Positions 1-9,384 of a stretch of 64,000 bases of DNA are shown here, one piece after another. This DNA is from Sialis fuliginosa (Eukaryota; Arthropoda; Insecta; Megaloptera; Sialidae), in contig OY540821.1 of assembly GCA_961205875.1 (NCBI GenBank), positions 5,022,001-5,086,000 on the forward strand. The letters are read 5' to 3'. Position 1 is the stretch's first letter, and each line of letters begins with the position of its first letter. The position numbers and the translations under genes were made by a program. The notes beneath the pieces were generated by a model. The model made no database searches, was not told the DNA's origin, and was given only the letters and a program-made list of their open reading frames with translations.

Positions 1-79
1 TTATGCATATACATATGTGGACACATATATAGGTACACACCTGCATCATATTAACAAAAATATATATCATTATTATTAG

Positions 80-555
80 TCAGTCATCAAAATATTCGGC
101 AATGCTATAATAATTTTTAGATAACAAATATTCTCTTAATTTAATTTTGAACTGACGAAATGGTAACGTTTTAATGTGCATAGGTAGATGGTTGTATATT
201 TTTATTATTTGACTCAGTGGGCCTTTTTGGAAAGGCGGAAGAAGATTATGTTTATTACGTGTAAAGTGATCATGGTTAAATTTATTATTTTCAAAAATAT
301 ATTCGTATTTTGAAAAAAAAATTGCACATTTTAGAATGTAAATATCAAAAATAGTTAAAATAAAAAGTTTTTTTGTAAAAAGGACGACACGATGTACGTG
401 GAGTTATGTTGAAAAGGGCTCTAATACATCTTTTTGTGTTAAAAAAACATCTTTTACATTGACTGAGTTTCCCCAGAAAATAATTCCATATGATAGTTGG
501 GGCTGTACATAAGAATAATAAATATTTAGTAATATTAAAATTGGTAGAGTTTTAT
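80..555 (-). pseudogene. Non-LTR retrotransposon reverse transcriptase C-terminal fragment (Jockey/CR1-like)
   Basis: Translating the minus strand gives the usual C-terminal tail of a Jockey/CR1-type LINE ORF2. It starts with a YYSYVQPQLSYGIIFWGNS-type block around 480-545, followed by a QKRCIRALF block and an R-S-C-R-P-F-K-K block. It ends with an H-x-H-F-T-R-N-K block, an IKIYNHLP block and a short tail stopping at 80-82 (TGA). The first part and the last part lie in different frames. The shift falls in the T-run at about 367-375, so this is a dead, 5'-truncated copy. It is too broken for simple ORF finding. The family call rests on motif order. Jockey versus CR1 clade cannot be separated here. 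Confidence 0.72.
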
Positions 556-929
556 TTTAATTACGTATTAAATATACGTGTTTGTTAATTTTTTTATAAG
601 ATTGTTAATGTGATCATTCCATGCCAATTTTATTTATATGTGTATAGTATGTAAGTGGACAGCTATATGATTCTATTTACTATGTGTTATTAGTTTTATT
701 ATTCTTTGTTTGGTGTGTTACTTAATTATTGTTAAATCCAACTTTTGATTTTTGAATAAAGTTATAATGGCGAATTATGTTGCCTGTATTAATAATATTA
801 TTATTATTTTTTTTATTATTTAATTATTTATTAATTTTATTGTAAAAAAAAGTTTTATAGTAATTAGTAATTTATCCATAAAATAAGGGAAGTACTGCTT
901 CCCCTGCTTCCATGGACGCTTCGCCACTG
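556..929. other. AT-rich stretch ending in a hAT-like terminus
   Basis: There is no coding signal. The last ~40 bases end in GCTTCGCCACTG, whose reverse complement CAGTGGCGAAGC looks like a hAT transposon terminus. I could not find the matching opposite end or a target duplication, so this is a tentative solo end. Confidence 0.3.
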
Positions 930-1044
930 CAAATAGTTTGCATTGCAACAGTTGACTAAATATATACATTCATATATGCGAATGAGAGATAAAAAGCCAT
1001 CAATACACCGGATGTTGATTACTACCAAATGTTAGCTGTGGGTA

Positions 1045-1432
1045 CAGTCGCCTGCAGAACTCGTCTGGCACCCTAAAGGCTAGAATCGCTTACAACAGAT
1101 TCTAAATTTAAAGACAAACATCATCGGTTATCTTTTTCTATCAAGTTTAATATATTTAATACTAAAATTCGGAATATCAAATATTTATTGCCACAAAATT
1201 TACGTATACAATTTTCAATAGATTACATAATAATTTAAATGCACAAATATATATGAGTACTATAAACGAAGAGTAGTTCTTTATCTAGTCAATGAATTTT
1301 TCAAAATATCTTTCTTTGTTTGATACATGGAGAAATGATTTAAATATTATAATAATCAAATGGGAGGAGCCTACTAAGTTTATGATAAACGAAAATGAAT
1401 ACAAACTGCAAGACCATTAATGCAGGTGACTG
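1045..1432. mobile_element. 388-bp TA-flanked MITE (copy 1)
   Basis: The element begins CAGTCGCCTGCAG and ends with the inverted form TGCAGGTGACTG. A TA dinucleotide flanks each side (1043-1044 and 1433-1434). A closely similar copy of nearly the same length lies at 54415-54795. TA targets and short terminal inverted repeats suggest a non-autonomous Tc1/mariner-type element. There is no coding capacity. Confidence 0.75.
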
Positions 1433-1759
1433 TACTTACATTCAGTGGCGCACTATTTAGTTGACAAATTAGGCAACTTAAAGTTATTGTTCCTTGTTTA
1501 TTAAGGGTATTATAAACACAATAACTAAAAAGGGGAGGGTGTTATAAAATGTATACTTATACCACTTGAAGGTACTTACTTGTATATTAACTTGCCACAG
1601 CAGTAGCGCGCGCTTTTAAGCCAATCTTGAGAAAAAAAAATTCTACAAAATAAATGATTATGAATTTTTAATTCTAAAAGTGAACTGTGTAGAGAAAAAC
1701 GTTTCAGTCAAAACTTATATTCAGTTTGGATAGGAGAATATTATGATTATTTTTAATTT

Positions 1760-2185
1760 TGCTTCCTCGCAATATCGAAGATACGAGAAGCTTTGTGATC
1801 GTTTAAGAATGAGACAAAAAATATGTTCTCTGATTTCAAAATTTTAAATTGATCTTTCCGTTTCACGTCAAAACAAACACTTTTTGTTCCGTGTCTGTCT
1901 GTCTGTGTGTCTGTCCTGGTGTCAGTCCGTCCTTCCATCCCCTGAATCCTTGTCACACGTATAACTCATGTACCACTAAACAGATATTGTTGAAATTTGG
2001 TCAGGGGAGGGGTGACATCCCAAAATATTTATTTTTTCAAGATATCTCAAGAACGATACTTGTTACGTAAAAATTTTATGGGATCTTTTTTATAGAGCAT
2101 TAAATTTCCTATAATATAGGTCTACAACGTTTGTTGTAAAAGATTCCCTTATAAAGATTTATCTCGAATTTTTACTTAATACATT
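1760..2185 (+). repeat. Dispersed repeat R2, copy 1
   Basis: This copy starts GCTTCCTCGCAATATCGAAG and contains a pyrimidine-rich CTGTCTGTCTG tract followed by a conserved block around an aaatttggtc motif. Further copies lie at 8730-9170 (+), 30103-30620 (+) and 31965-32486 (-). An inner part recurs at 48025-48300. It is non-coding, and short ORFs across it are chance frames within the repeat. Confidence 0.7.
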
Positions 2186-2799
2186 TAAACAAAAATGTAT
2201 TTCTTGTATATTTTTGTATGTTGCAAATAGTCATGAGTTGCATTAATTTATTTATTACAAGTTTAAAAATGTTTTACTGATTCCTTATGCTAACCCCCAG
2301 TATTATCAAGTTTAACTAAATGTTCCTTTAACTAACTGTCATATTATTAACAGAACCAAGCATAATACATTTAATTTAATGGGTTTTTAATTTTCTACGC
2401 AATGTTTTTACAACACATATTATGTACATGTTTCATTTAGAGCCTAAATATTGATTTAAAACACGTTTGTAATATACAAAATTTAGGTTAAAGGAGCATT
2501 TAGCGCTAAAGGAGCTTTAAATTAGTGGATAATACCGGGCATAGGTAAAATTAAAGTTAAAACAACACAGATAAATTAAAACGGATTACGAAAACATGTA
2601 TTTTATTTATTAATAAAATAATTATAATAATTAAAAAAATGTTTGCATTGATATTACAAAATACAGTGGAAATCGTTTAACACGAAACCACGGGAACAGA
2701 ATTTTTTTTTCATGTTAAAAGAATTACGCAAAAAAAGAAAAAAGCAGGGGGCACACAATTTATTAACACTTAACATGTTATATTACTTCAAAGAATAGA

Positions 2800-2925
2800 A
2801 ATTCACCATTTTAGATGTGTCACTTACTTATGTTCCTACTTCAAGGATAGAGAGTAAATTCAAAAAATTATGTTTTGTCTGACGACATATGTACCTTTGC
2901 TGCCAACTTTCGTGTTAACTGATTT
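2800..2925 (+). repeat. Direct repeat flanking R1 copy A (left)
   Basis: About 120 bases (aattcaccattttagatgtg onward) recur at 4005-4110 on the other side of the R1 element. The pair brackets R1 copy A next to the stop of the first LRR gene. This suggests a local duplication with R1 inserted in or carried by it. Confidence 0.55.
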
Positions 2926-2927
2926 TT

Positions 2928-3935
2928 AACTTCCCAACTGGAAGTTATTGTAATCGGTCCGAAAATCAAAATCAAAAATTTCAACATAATTGTATGTTTT
3001 AAGGTCACTATAGTATATTTACATTATTTTCATAAATATGTCTGTGTGTGTGTGTACGTACGTATGTGCGTGTCATTTTTTACGTTCATGAAATCTCGTA
3101 AATAAAAAATGAAAAGAAAATTAAAGAAAGGATTTTTTGAAATTCAACCTCTAAGTGGATAAAAAGGGGTGTAAAGTTTTTTTTTGGTCGGATTGAAACT
3201 TAGCATAAATATTCAGTGGCGTATTTAAAAATGCCGCCCTGGGCAAAAAATAATTGCCGCTCTGGGCAAAAAAATTGTCGCCTTGGTAAAAAAAAATTGC
3301 CGCCCCTTCACCAAGAAAAAATATAAACAGTCAAAATTCCTATATGAACTTTTTTTTAGTCACGCTACTCCTTTTTTGTTTCTCTATATTTTTTTTAAAT
3401 ATGCTAACTAAAGAAATATACCGCCCTAGGCCATGGCCCCATGGTAAATACGCCTCTGTAAATATTCTACAATACAATTAATAAAAAATTTATTTCAGTA
3501 TTTTTTTTGTTATAAGTACCTAAACAGCCATAGAAGGGGCGAAAGGTGAAAACCACCCTCAAAATTTGAATTTTAAATACTAATAAATAAATCTATAATT
3601 CATGTTGCCTTGGAAACAAATGCAATTGAATTTAAATTGTCAGATTAGTTATTATAAAAACAAATGCAATATAATTAACATTATCAAATTAGTTATTTTA
3701 AAAATGTGTGTTATATTATTGACATTAGGATATTAGAAAACTAAAATTCGTAATACTAAGGTCAGTTTTATTTCTGACCAATTCCATTAAAATTTTTCAT
3801 ATACATATTAATAAATTTTTAAATAAACTATACGGAAACAATAAATAATCAGTATTCAAGTATTTATAATCATACCGTGTTGGGAAGTTGATTGTGTGGA
3901 CCTAAATGGTCTTACCCCACCCCAAGCTTGTTCAT
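2928..3935 (+). repeat. Non-coding repeat family R1, copy A
   Basis: The repeat runs from AACTTCCCAACTGGAAG to a mirrored GTTGGGAAGTT near 3883-3893 and on to a shared tail ending near CCAAGCTTGTT. The same tail and interior are found in copy B (9385-12060) and, inverted, in copy C (53618-54930). A 245-bp hAT-like MITE is nested at 3214-3458. No ORF is seen and the class is unknown. Confidence 0.7.
3214..3458. mobile_element. hAT-like MITE with 8-bp target duplication
   Basis: It begins CAGTGGCGTATTTA and ends TAAATACGCCTCTG. The perfect 8-bp duplication TAAATATT lies at 3206-3213 and 3459-3466. The matching uninterrupted sequence is present in R1 copy B (near 9400 and 9510), giving an empty site. 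TIR sequence and 8-bp TSD fit the hAT superfamily. A related copy lies at 17498-17803. Confidence 0.85.
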
Positions 3936-4184
3936 GTTTTCGTATTAAAATAGTTTCACTGTTACTTGTATAATATATATATGGTTATTAAAACTAAATA
4001 AATAAAATTCACCATTTTAAATGTGTCACTTATGTACCTTCTTCAAGGATAGATAGTAAATGAAAAATGTTATAATTTGTCTGATGACGTATCTTTCGTG
4101 TTAACCAATTTTTTATGTTTTCGTATTAAAAGATTTTTACTGTTATTTGTACAATGTATATACATAGGGTTATCAAAACTAAAT
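3936..4184 (+). repeat. Local tandem duplication at the 3' side of LRR gene 1
   Basis: Two blocks starting tgttttcgtattaaaa (about 3935 and 4113) repeat with divergence. The second abuts the stop codon of the minus-strand LRR gene. The segment at 4005-4110 also repeats 2800-2925. The gene's 3' flank therefore seems built from short duplications. Confidence 0.5.
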
Positions 4185-5789
4185 TTATAAAATCCAGATA
4201 TATTTCAAATTTGGAAAACTTATTTTTATGTTAGGTAAGTTAATTCTGTTTACGGAATTTCCAGTCAAAGTTAAATATTCTAATTTATCATAAAGAATAT
4301 TACTTGAAATTGTTGATATTCTATTAGAACTTAAATCTAAATTAATCAAACTACTCACAGTAAAATTTAAACTGGAAATTAAATTATTAGATAAATCCAA
4401 TACTTCCAAATTTGGAACAGTAACATTTCGTGAAAACTCAGATATTTTATTATAATTTAAATATAAATAACGTACATTGAAAATATCGGAACTGAATCTA
4501 GTTATTTTATTATGTGATAGATCCAATGATTCTAAATTTGTAATTTTTATGATATCTTTCAAATGTGTTATACTATTATAACTTATATTTAAATAACGTA
4601 CCCTGGAAATATCGGAATCGAAATTGCTAATTAAATTATGTGATAGATCTAGTAATTCTAAATTTGTAATTTTTATGGTACCTTTCAAATGTTTTATATT
4701 ATTATTACTTAAATTTAAATAACGAACATTGGAAATATCTGAATTGAAACTGTTTATTCTATTATGTGATAGATCTAATAATTCTAAATTTGTAATATTT
4801 ATGATATCTGTCAAATTTTTTATATTATAACGTACACTAGAAATGACGGTATCGAACTTGTTAATAGAATTATGTGATAGATCTAATGTTTCTAAATTTA
4901 TAATGTTTATGATACCATTTGACAACGTTGATATTTTATTATAACTTAAATTTAAATAACGTACACTAGAAATGTCGGTATCGAACTTGTTAATAGAATT
5001 ATGTGATAGATCTAATGTTTCTAAAATAATATTTATGACTTTTGGCAACGTTGATATTTGATTATAACTTAAATCTAAAGACCGTACATTGTTCAATGTG
5101 ATACCAAACCAGTCCTTGATAATATAATCCCATGGAGAAGTGCCTCTAATTGAAATTGAGTTGTGTGACAGATCTAATATTTCTAAACTACTCATATTAC
5201 TGAATCCCATTAGATGAATATTATATAGTTTATTAAATTTTAAAGTCAGTGTTTTTGTTTGGTTAAATCCGGTAAATACGTAGTCAGGTATTGATTTAAT
5301 TTGATTATCAGATAAGTCCAAGTGTTCTACATTACTAAAAGAGTTTTCACTGCTATATATTCTGTTAATATTTGCATTTTTTAGAATGACTGTTTTTAGT
5401 TTTGGTAATTGTGTAAATGAATCAAGATCTATAGAAATAGGTACATTATTTTCTTCTATATGAATTTTTTCAATTTTCTCAAGTTTTTTATATGTGTCTA
5501 TATTAATATTTGTAAATTTGGTAGATCTCGAGTTAAATTCTTTTAAACTTGTAGTTAAGTTGTTGTTAAATAGAAATTCTTGAGTAAGATCAACTGGTTC
5601 GCGGTGTCTTGTTAGTATGATAGAGTCCAGTGGTTGTCCAGCTTCAGATATTGTCTTGAGGTATTCAGAATTAGTAAAGTCATCACAGAATAGATTCTTT
5701 TGGATAATATATCCGCACGATGCATTACATAAAATTGCACAGTTTAAAGTTATTGCGACAAAAAGAAAAAGGCAGCTTATTTTCTCCAT
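4185..5789 (-). CDS. Secreted leucine-rich-repeat protein, copy 1 (intact)
   Basis: This is a 534-residue ORF. Residues 1-23 form a signal peptide with predicted cleavage after A23. The mature chain begins SC, with Cys25 and Cys35 as the only obvious N-terminal cap cysteines. After a ~90-residue non-repeat domain come about 16-18 LRRs of roughly 20-24 residues with the core LxxLDLSxNxI. There is no transmembrane segment or GPI-like tail, so secretion is inferred. Many repeats carry the sequon N-L-S, so N-glycosylation is possible. A splice acceptor (TTTATTTCAG) ends one base before the ATG, so the start is firm and a 5'-UTR intron is likely. The middle of the array contains near-identical adjacent modules and one repeat missing six residues, signs of recent in-frame unequal exchange. 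Paralogues lie at 13519, 17931 and 23202. The function is unknown. LRR ectodomains in insects serve in immunity, adhesion or as salivary proteins, and nothing here decides between these. Confidence 0.88.
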   Translation of the reverse strand: MEKISCLFLFVAITLNCAILCNASCGYIIQKNLFCDDFTNSEYLKTISEAGQPLDSIILTRHREPVDLTQEFLFNNNLTTSLKEFNSRSTKFTNINIDTYKKLEKIEKIHIEENNVPISIDLDSFTQLPKLKTVILKNANINRIYSSENSFSNVEHLDLSDNQIKSIPDYVFTGFNQTKTLTLKFNKLYNIHLMGFSNMSSLEILDLSHNSISIRGTSPWDYIIKDWFGITLNNVRSLDLSYNQISTLPKVINIILETLDLSHNSINKFDTDISSVRYLNLSYNKISTLSNGIINIINLETLDLSHNSINKFDTVISSVRYNIKNLTDIINITNLELLDLSHNRINSFNSDISNVRYLNLSNNNIKHLKGTIKITNLELLDLSHNLISNFDSDISRVRYLNISYNSITHLKDIIKITNLESLDLSHNKITRFSSDIFNVRYLYLNYNKISEFSRNVTVPNLEVLDLSNNLISSLNFTVSSLINLDLSSNRISTISSNILYDKLEYLTLTGNSVNRINLPNIKISFPNLKYIWIL

Positions 5790-5799
5790 TCTGAAATAA
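5790..5799 (-). promoter_or_regulatory. Splice acceptor before the LRR copy 1 ATG
   Basis: Read on the minus strand, a pyrimidine-rich tract ends in CAG, followed by A and then the ATG. The same arrangement occurs at copies 3 and 4 (TTATTTTAG|A|ATG). Conservation in three copies supports a real 3' splice site and a non-coding first exon whose position I cannot see. Confidence 0.65.
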
Positions 5800-5919
5800 A
5801 ATAATAACCAAATTAATTAATTAATTTATATTTATAATATTTTGTAGATTAGTTATTCCTTAAGTGTGGGGAGCCGTGGAATATTGCAAAAACTTTAATA
5901 ACACTAACCTACAGCCATT

Positions 5920-7052
5920 TTTTTATTGTGTTAAAATTTGAACGTAATCAAATGAAAATTGGCAAAATGGTACAAAAATCAACCGCGCGTGTCAAAATTG
6001 GTAGTTACGGTTATTTCTGCTCCTGACGTATGTGTATGACTCGTTAAATAAATTTTGCGAACAGAGAAATGAATACATTTTTATTTATTTAATATTTTTT
6101 TGAAAACAATTATTATGTTTGCTGGTTTAATGACATTTAGTTTTTTTTTATAAAAAAATTATGGGCAAGAACGTTTTGTATAATATGTTTTTTAATTTTG
6201 TAAAACAGTGTCATTTTTTTTCGTTTTGAAACTCGAATAAATACATATTTCAATTCATTACTCTGTTCACAGAATTTATTTTAGCAGTCATACAGAGGTA
6301 CATTAAATTAGCACAACAAATGTAACACAAATCGATAAAAGAAGAGTACTAAATTAGTGCTTATTTAATGCTAATTTAGTTCGCAAAAAAATAGTTTATA
6401 ACTCTTTTATTAAAAAAATTACGAGCGAGTGTGTCAGCTTAAGATTTAAGCCATACGTGTCCAACCTTTTGAACCTTCTGGGCCGCATATCAGAAATTTT
6501 ATAATATTTAATTTACTAGGCGCCGCAGGCCGGAATAAAAAATTGAGGACCTTTTTTTTTTAGTCGTGGGTACTAATTTTAATGTAAATTTATTATTATA
6601 AATTTTTTTTAAATTATCCTTGCGGGCCGCACCAAGGATACTCGAGGGCCGCGGGTTGAACAAGCTTGATTTAAGCCAACACACTTAAGTAAAATAAGGA
6701 CAAATCTTAACAAATCAGGTGTCAAACATTTAGTGCTAATTTATAACTCGCATTAGACAATTCAGAAACAATTATTTATCAATGTATTCGAAAATAAGCA
6801 TGAGTGGGCGCTGACTTAAGACTTAAATTAACAAATAAGCGTCGAATTGATCGCTTTAAAACGAAATTCGCATAAACATATTAAGTGCTAATTTAATACT
6901 ACGAAAAAAACGACCCAGGAGCGATAGGTTCTATTTTAGCTGAAGTGTGTTAGCTTAACTTTGACATAACTACGAATTTTAACACGCGCGGTTGATTTTA
7001 ATACCATTTCGCCAATTTTCATTCGATTACGTTCAAATTTAAACACAATAAA
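5920..7052. mobile_element. 1.13-kb element with ~90-bp terminal inverted repeats
   Basis: The left arm at 5920-6012 is mirrored by the right arm at 6964-7052. Both contain an AACCGCGCG-type block and a CAATTTTCAT block. The interior has repeated GTGCTAATTTA motifs. A hAT-like MITE is nested at 6452-6668. There is no ORF. It lies just upstream of LRR copy 1. Confidence 0.7.
6452..6668. mobile_element. hAT-like MITE nested in the inverted-repeat element
   Basis: The 217-bp insert is richer in GC than its host, with GGGCCGC motifs near both ends. It is bounded by a perfect 8-bp duplication ATTTAAGC (6444-6451 and 6669-6676). The ends contain CCAACC and GGTTGAAC in inverted orientation, typical of hAT-type non-autonomous elements. 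Confidence 0.75.
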
Positions 7053-7655
7053 GAAAATATATAAAGCTACAAATTTTTGTAAATTACATTAAAATTGGAT
7101 ACAATTTGTTTATGTAACAGCAATTTGAATTTTGAAAATTGCCGAATTTTGGCTAAAACATGATTATCGAAGGGAATAACTTTATGATGTGTATAATTTA
7201 AAGTTTTTTAGTTCAATTAGCACCCATAGGTACATTACGAATGATCTTTGGTTGAAATATTTGATTGAAAAAATATATAAGGTACCTGTGGCAAATAAAA
7301 CCCATGGTGTAAAAAAAACACATTTGCAATATTTGGATCGGTCTGGATTTTTATATACACATAGAAGGTACTTATACAAAACTAACTACACATAGACTAG
7401 TCTCTCGCCGCGCTAACTTTTTGGTACCTCTGAGTTTGTTGCGAGAGATGGTGACGAATCGAATGCTCAATTTTATAAAAACAACCAACAAATATGTAAT
7501 TTTGATTTTTGTTAAAAAATGTTTATGTATTATTTGTTTCTAAATTGTTCAGGTATAGTTCAATCCTTAAAGTACTTTTATGGTAAAACGTTGATTTCTA
7601 TTGTTTTTAAGCTTTTGCTTTATAAAATAAAATAAAATATACCTTAGTATCTTAG
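7053..7655. other. AT-rich spacer, no gene seen
   Basis: The only open frames are overlapping short ones on opposite strands, without codon structure or homology I recognise. I see no repeat boundary inside it. Confidence 0.5.
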
Positions 7656-8211
7656 GGATAATAAGGCCCACCAAATTTAAGATTGGATTTTTTATTATTT
7701 ATTATAATTTATGATCACATATTTTGTTCTAGATTGGTATATCATTTTTGTTTATTAATAGTTCTATAAAAAAATCATCTACAACGAAGAAATAACGTGG
7801 TCTGGCGAGAGTTTAGCACCTGCTAAGGATGCAGCATCGGCACGTTATGGATATAATATAAATATAAATATTAAAATAAAATTATTGATTGTTTATTTAT
7901 TAGCTGTAATTAAGCAAACATTACGTCAATTGTTGATTAAAACATAGTTCCTATCCAAAATAACATTATAATTATCTGAAAATGTTTAATTTAGTTAAGT
8001 GGCGTTATTATACCACCATAGTTTAATAAAGCCCAAAGTTACTTTTTTTGAAGATGTCTTAAAAATGAAAAAAAAATAATTTAAGAAAAGTTGGTTTTCT
8101 TACTTCTTTAGATTAATAATAAACAAAAATTTACCGTTAACATAGTCTTTATAATATAAATTACGTATTACCGAAATATAATATTTTTAATTAAGGTGGG
8201 CCTTATTTGCC
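7656..8211. mobile_element. Candidate 556-bp TIR element
   Basis: Left end GGATAATAAGGCCCACC and right end GGTGGGCCTTATTTGCC are imperfect inverted repeats (about 14 of 17 match). There is no clear target duplication and no coding sequence. It is probably a non-autonomous DNA transposon. Confidence 0.5.
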
Positions 8212-8729
8212 TCCATGACCTTATACGAATTTGAATTATCACGTATAAAAGGATAAGAAAAACCGTCAGTTAGGTAGGAATGTTATAGAATGTTTGTATA
8301 TCAACAAAAACGGTTTTTTCGCAATCTCTCGAAAACAACATTATACAAATTTTGAGCCAGTATTGTAAATAATCTATTGTTTAAAAGATATTTATTTAAA
8401 ATATAATAAATTACTTACTTTTTATTATATGTAATGTATTCTCCATTAGTATATATTATGTGTATATTATGTATAGTAATTATATATCATTTATATTAGT
8501 TTCAACTGTTTTAAGACAAGTAACTTTTATAGAGGGTTAAAATCTTTATATATGTTGAAATGAATACAAGTATTATCTCCAAAAATATGATCTTATGAGA
8601 CCTTTTATCTATTTAGCCAAATATTTAATTTATGTTTTAAAAACATCAAAAATAATAATAAATATAATGATAATTAATTAATTTCAATTAATCCTCAAAA
8701 TGTATTAAAACAAATGATTTACATATTTT

Positions 8730-9170
8730 GCTTCCTCGCAATATCGAAGATACGAGAAGCTTTGTGATCGTTTTAGAATGAGACGAAAAAAATTTTAAAT
8801 TAATCTTTCCGTTTCACGTCAAGATAAACACTTTTCGTTCTGTGTCTGTCTGTCTGTCCGTCCGGCCGTGTGTCTGTCCCCTGAATCCTTGTAACGCATA
8901 ATTCATGAACCACTGAACCGATATTATTGAAACTTGGTCGGATGGTTGGGTTTAGCTTGAGGACGGTTCCATTTAAAAATCATCAAAATCGTGTATAAGG
9001 GGGAGGGGTATTTCAAGGAGGTATTTCAAGAACAATACATGTTACGTAAAAATGTTATATGATCTTTTTTGTAGAGGATTCAATTTCCTATAATATAGGT
9101 CTACAACGTTTTTTTGTAAAATATTTCCTTATTAAGATTTCTCTCAATTTTGTTTTAAAAATCGTGTTAA
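8730..9170 (+). repeat. Dispersed repeat R2, copy 2
   Basis: Same start (GCTTCCTCGCAATATCGAAG), pyrimidine tract and downstream block as the copy at 1760. Non-coding. Confidence 0.7.
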
Positions 9171-9384
9171 ATTTTTTTTGCGTATGTACATATTGATATA
9201 ATTTGCATTATATCTTAAATTTTTTTAGTAACTCATTTAAAAGTTTACATTTTCTGAAAGAGAACATGACAGGCTCCATATTTACTTAATTTAATATCGA
9301 TTTATTTTAATTTTCTGTACACATATATGAATACACGCTACTAAATTCAGTTACAAACCGCAGCCCTCCCCCCCACCCCCAAAT

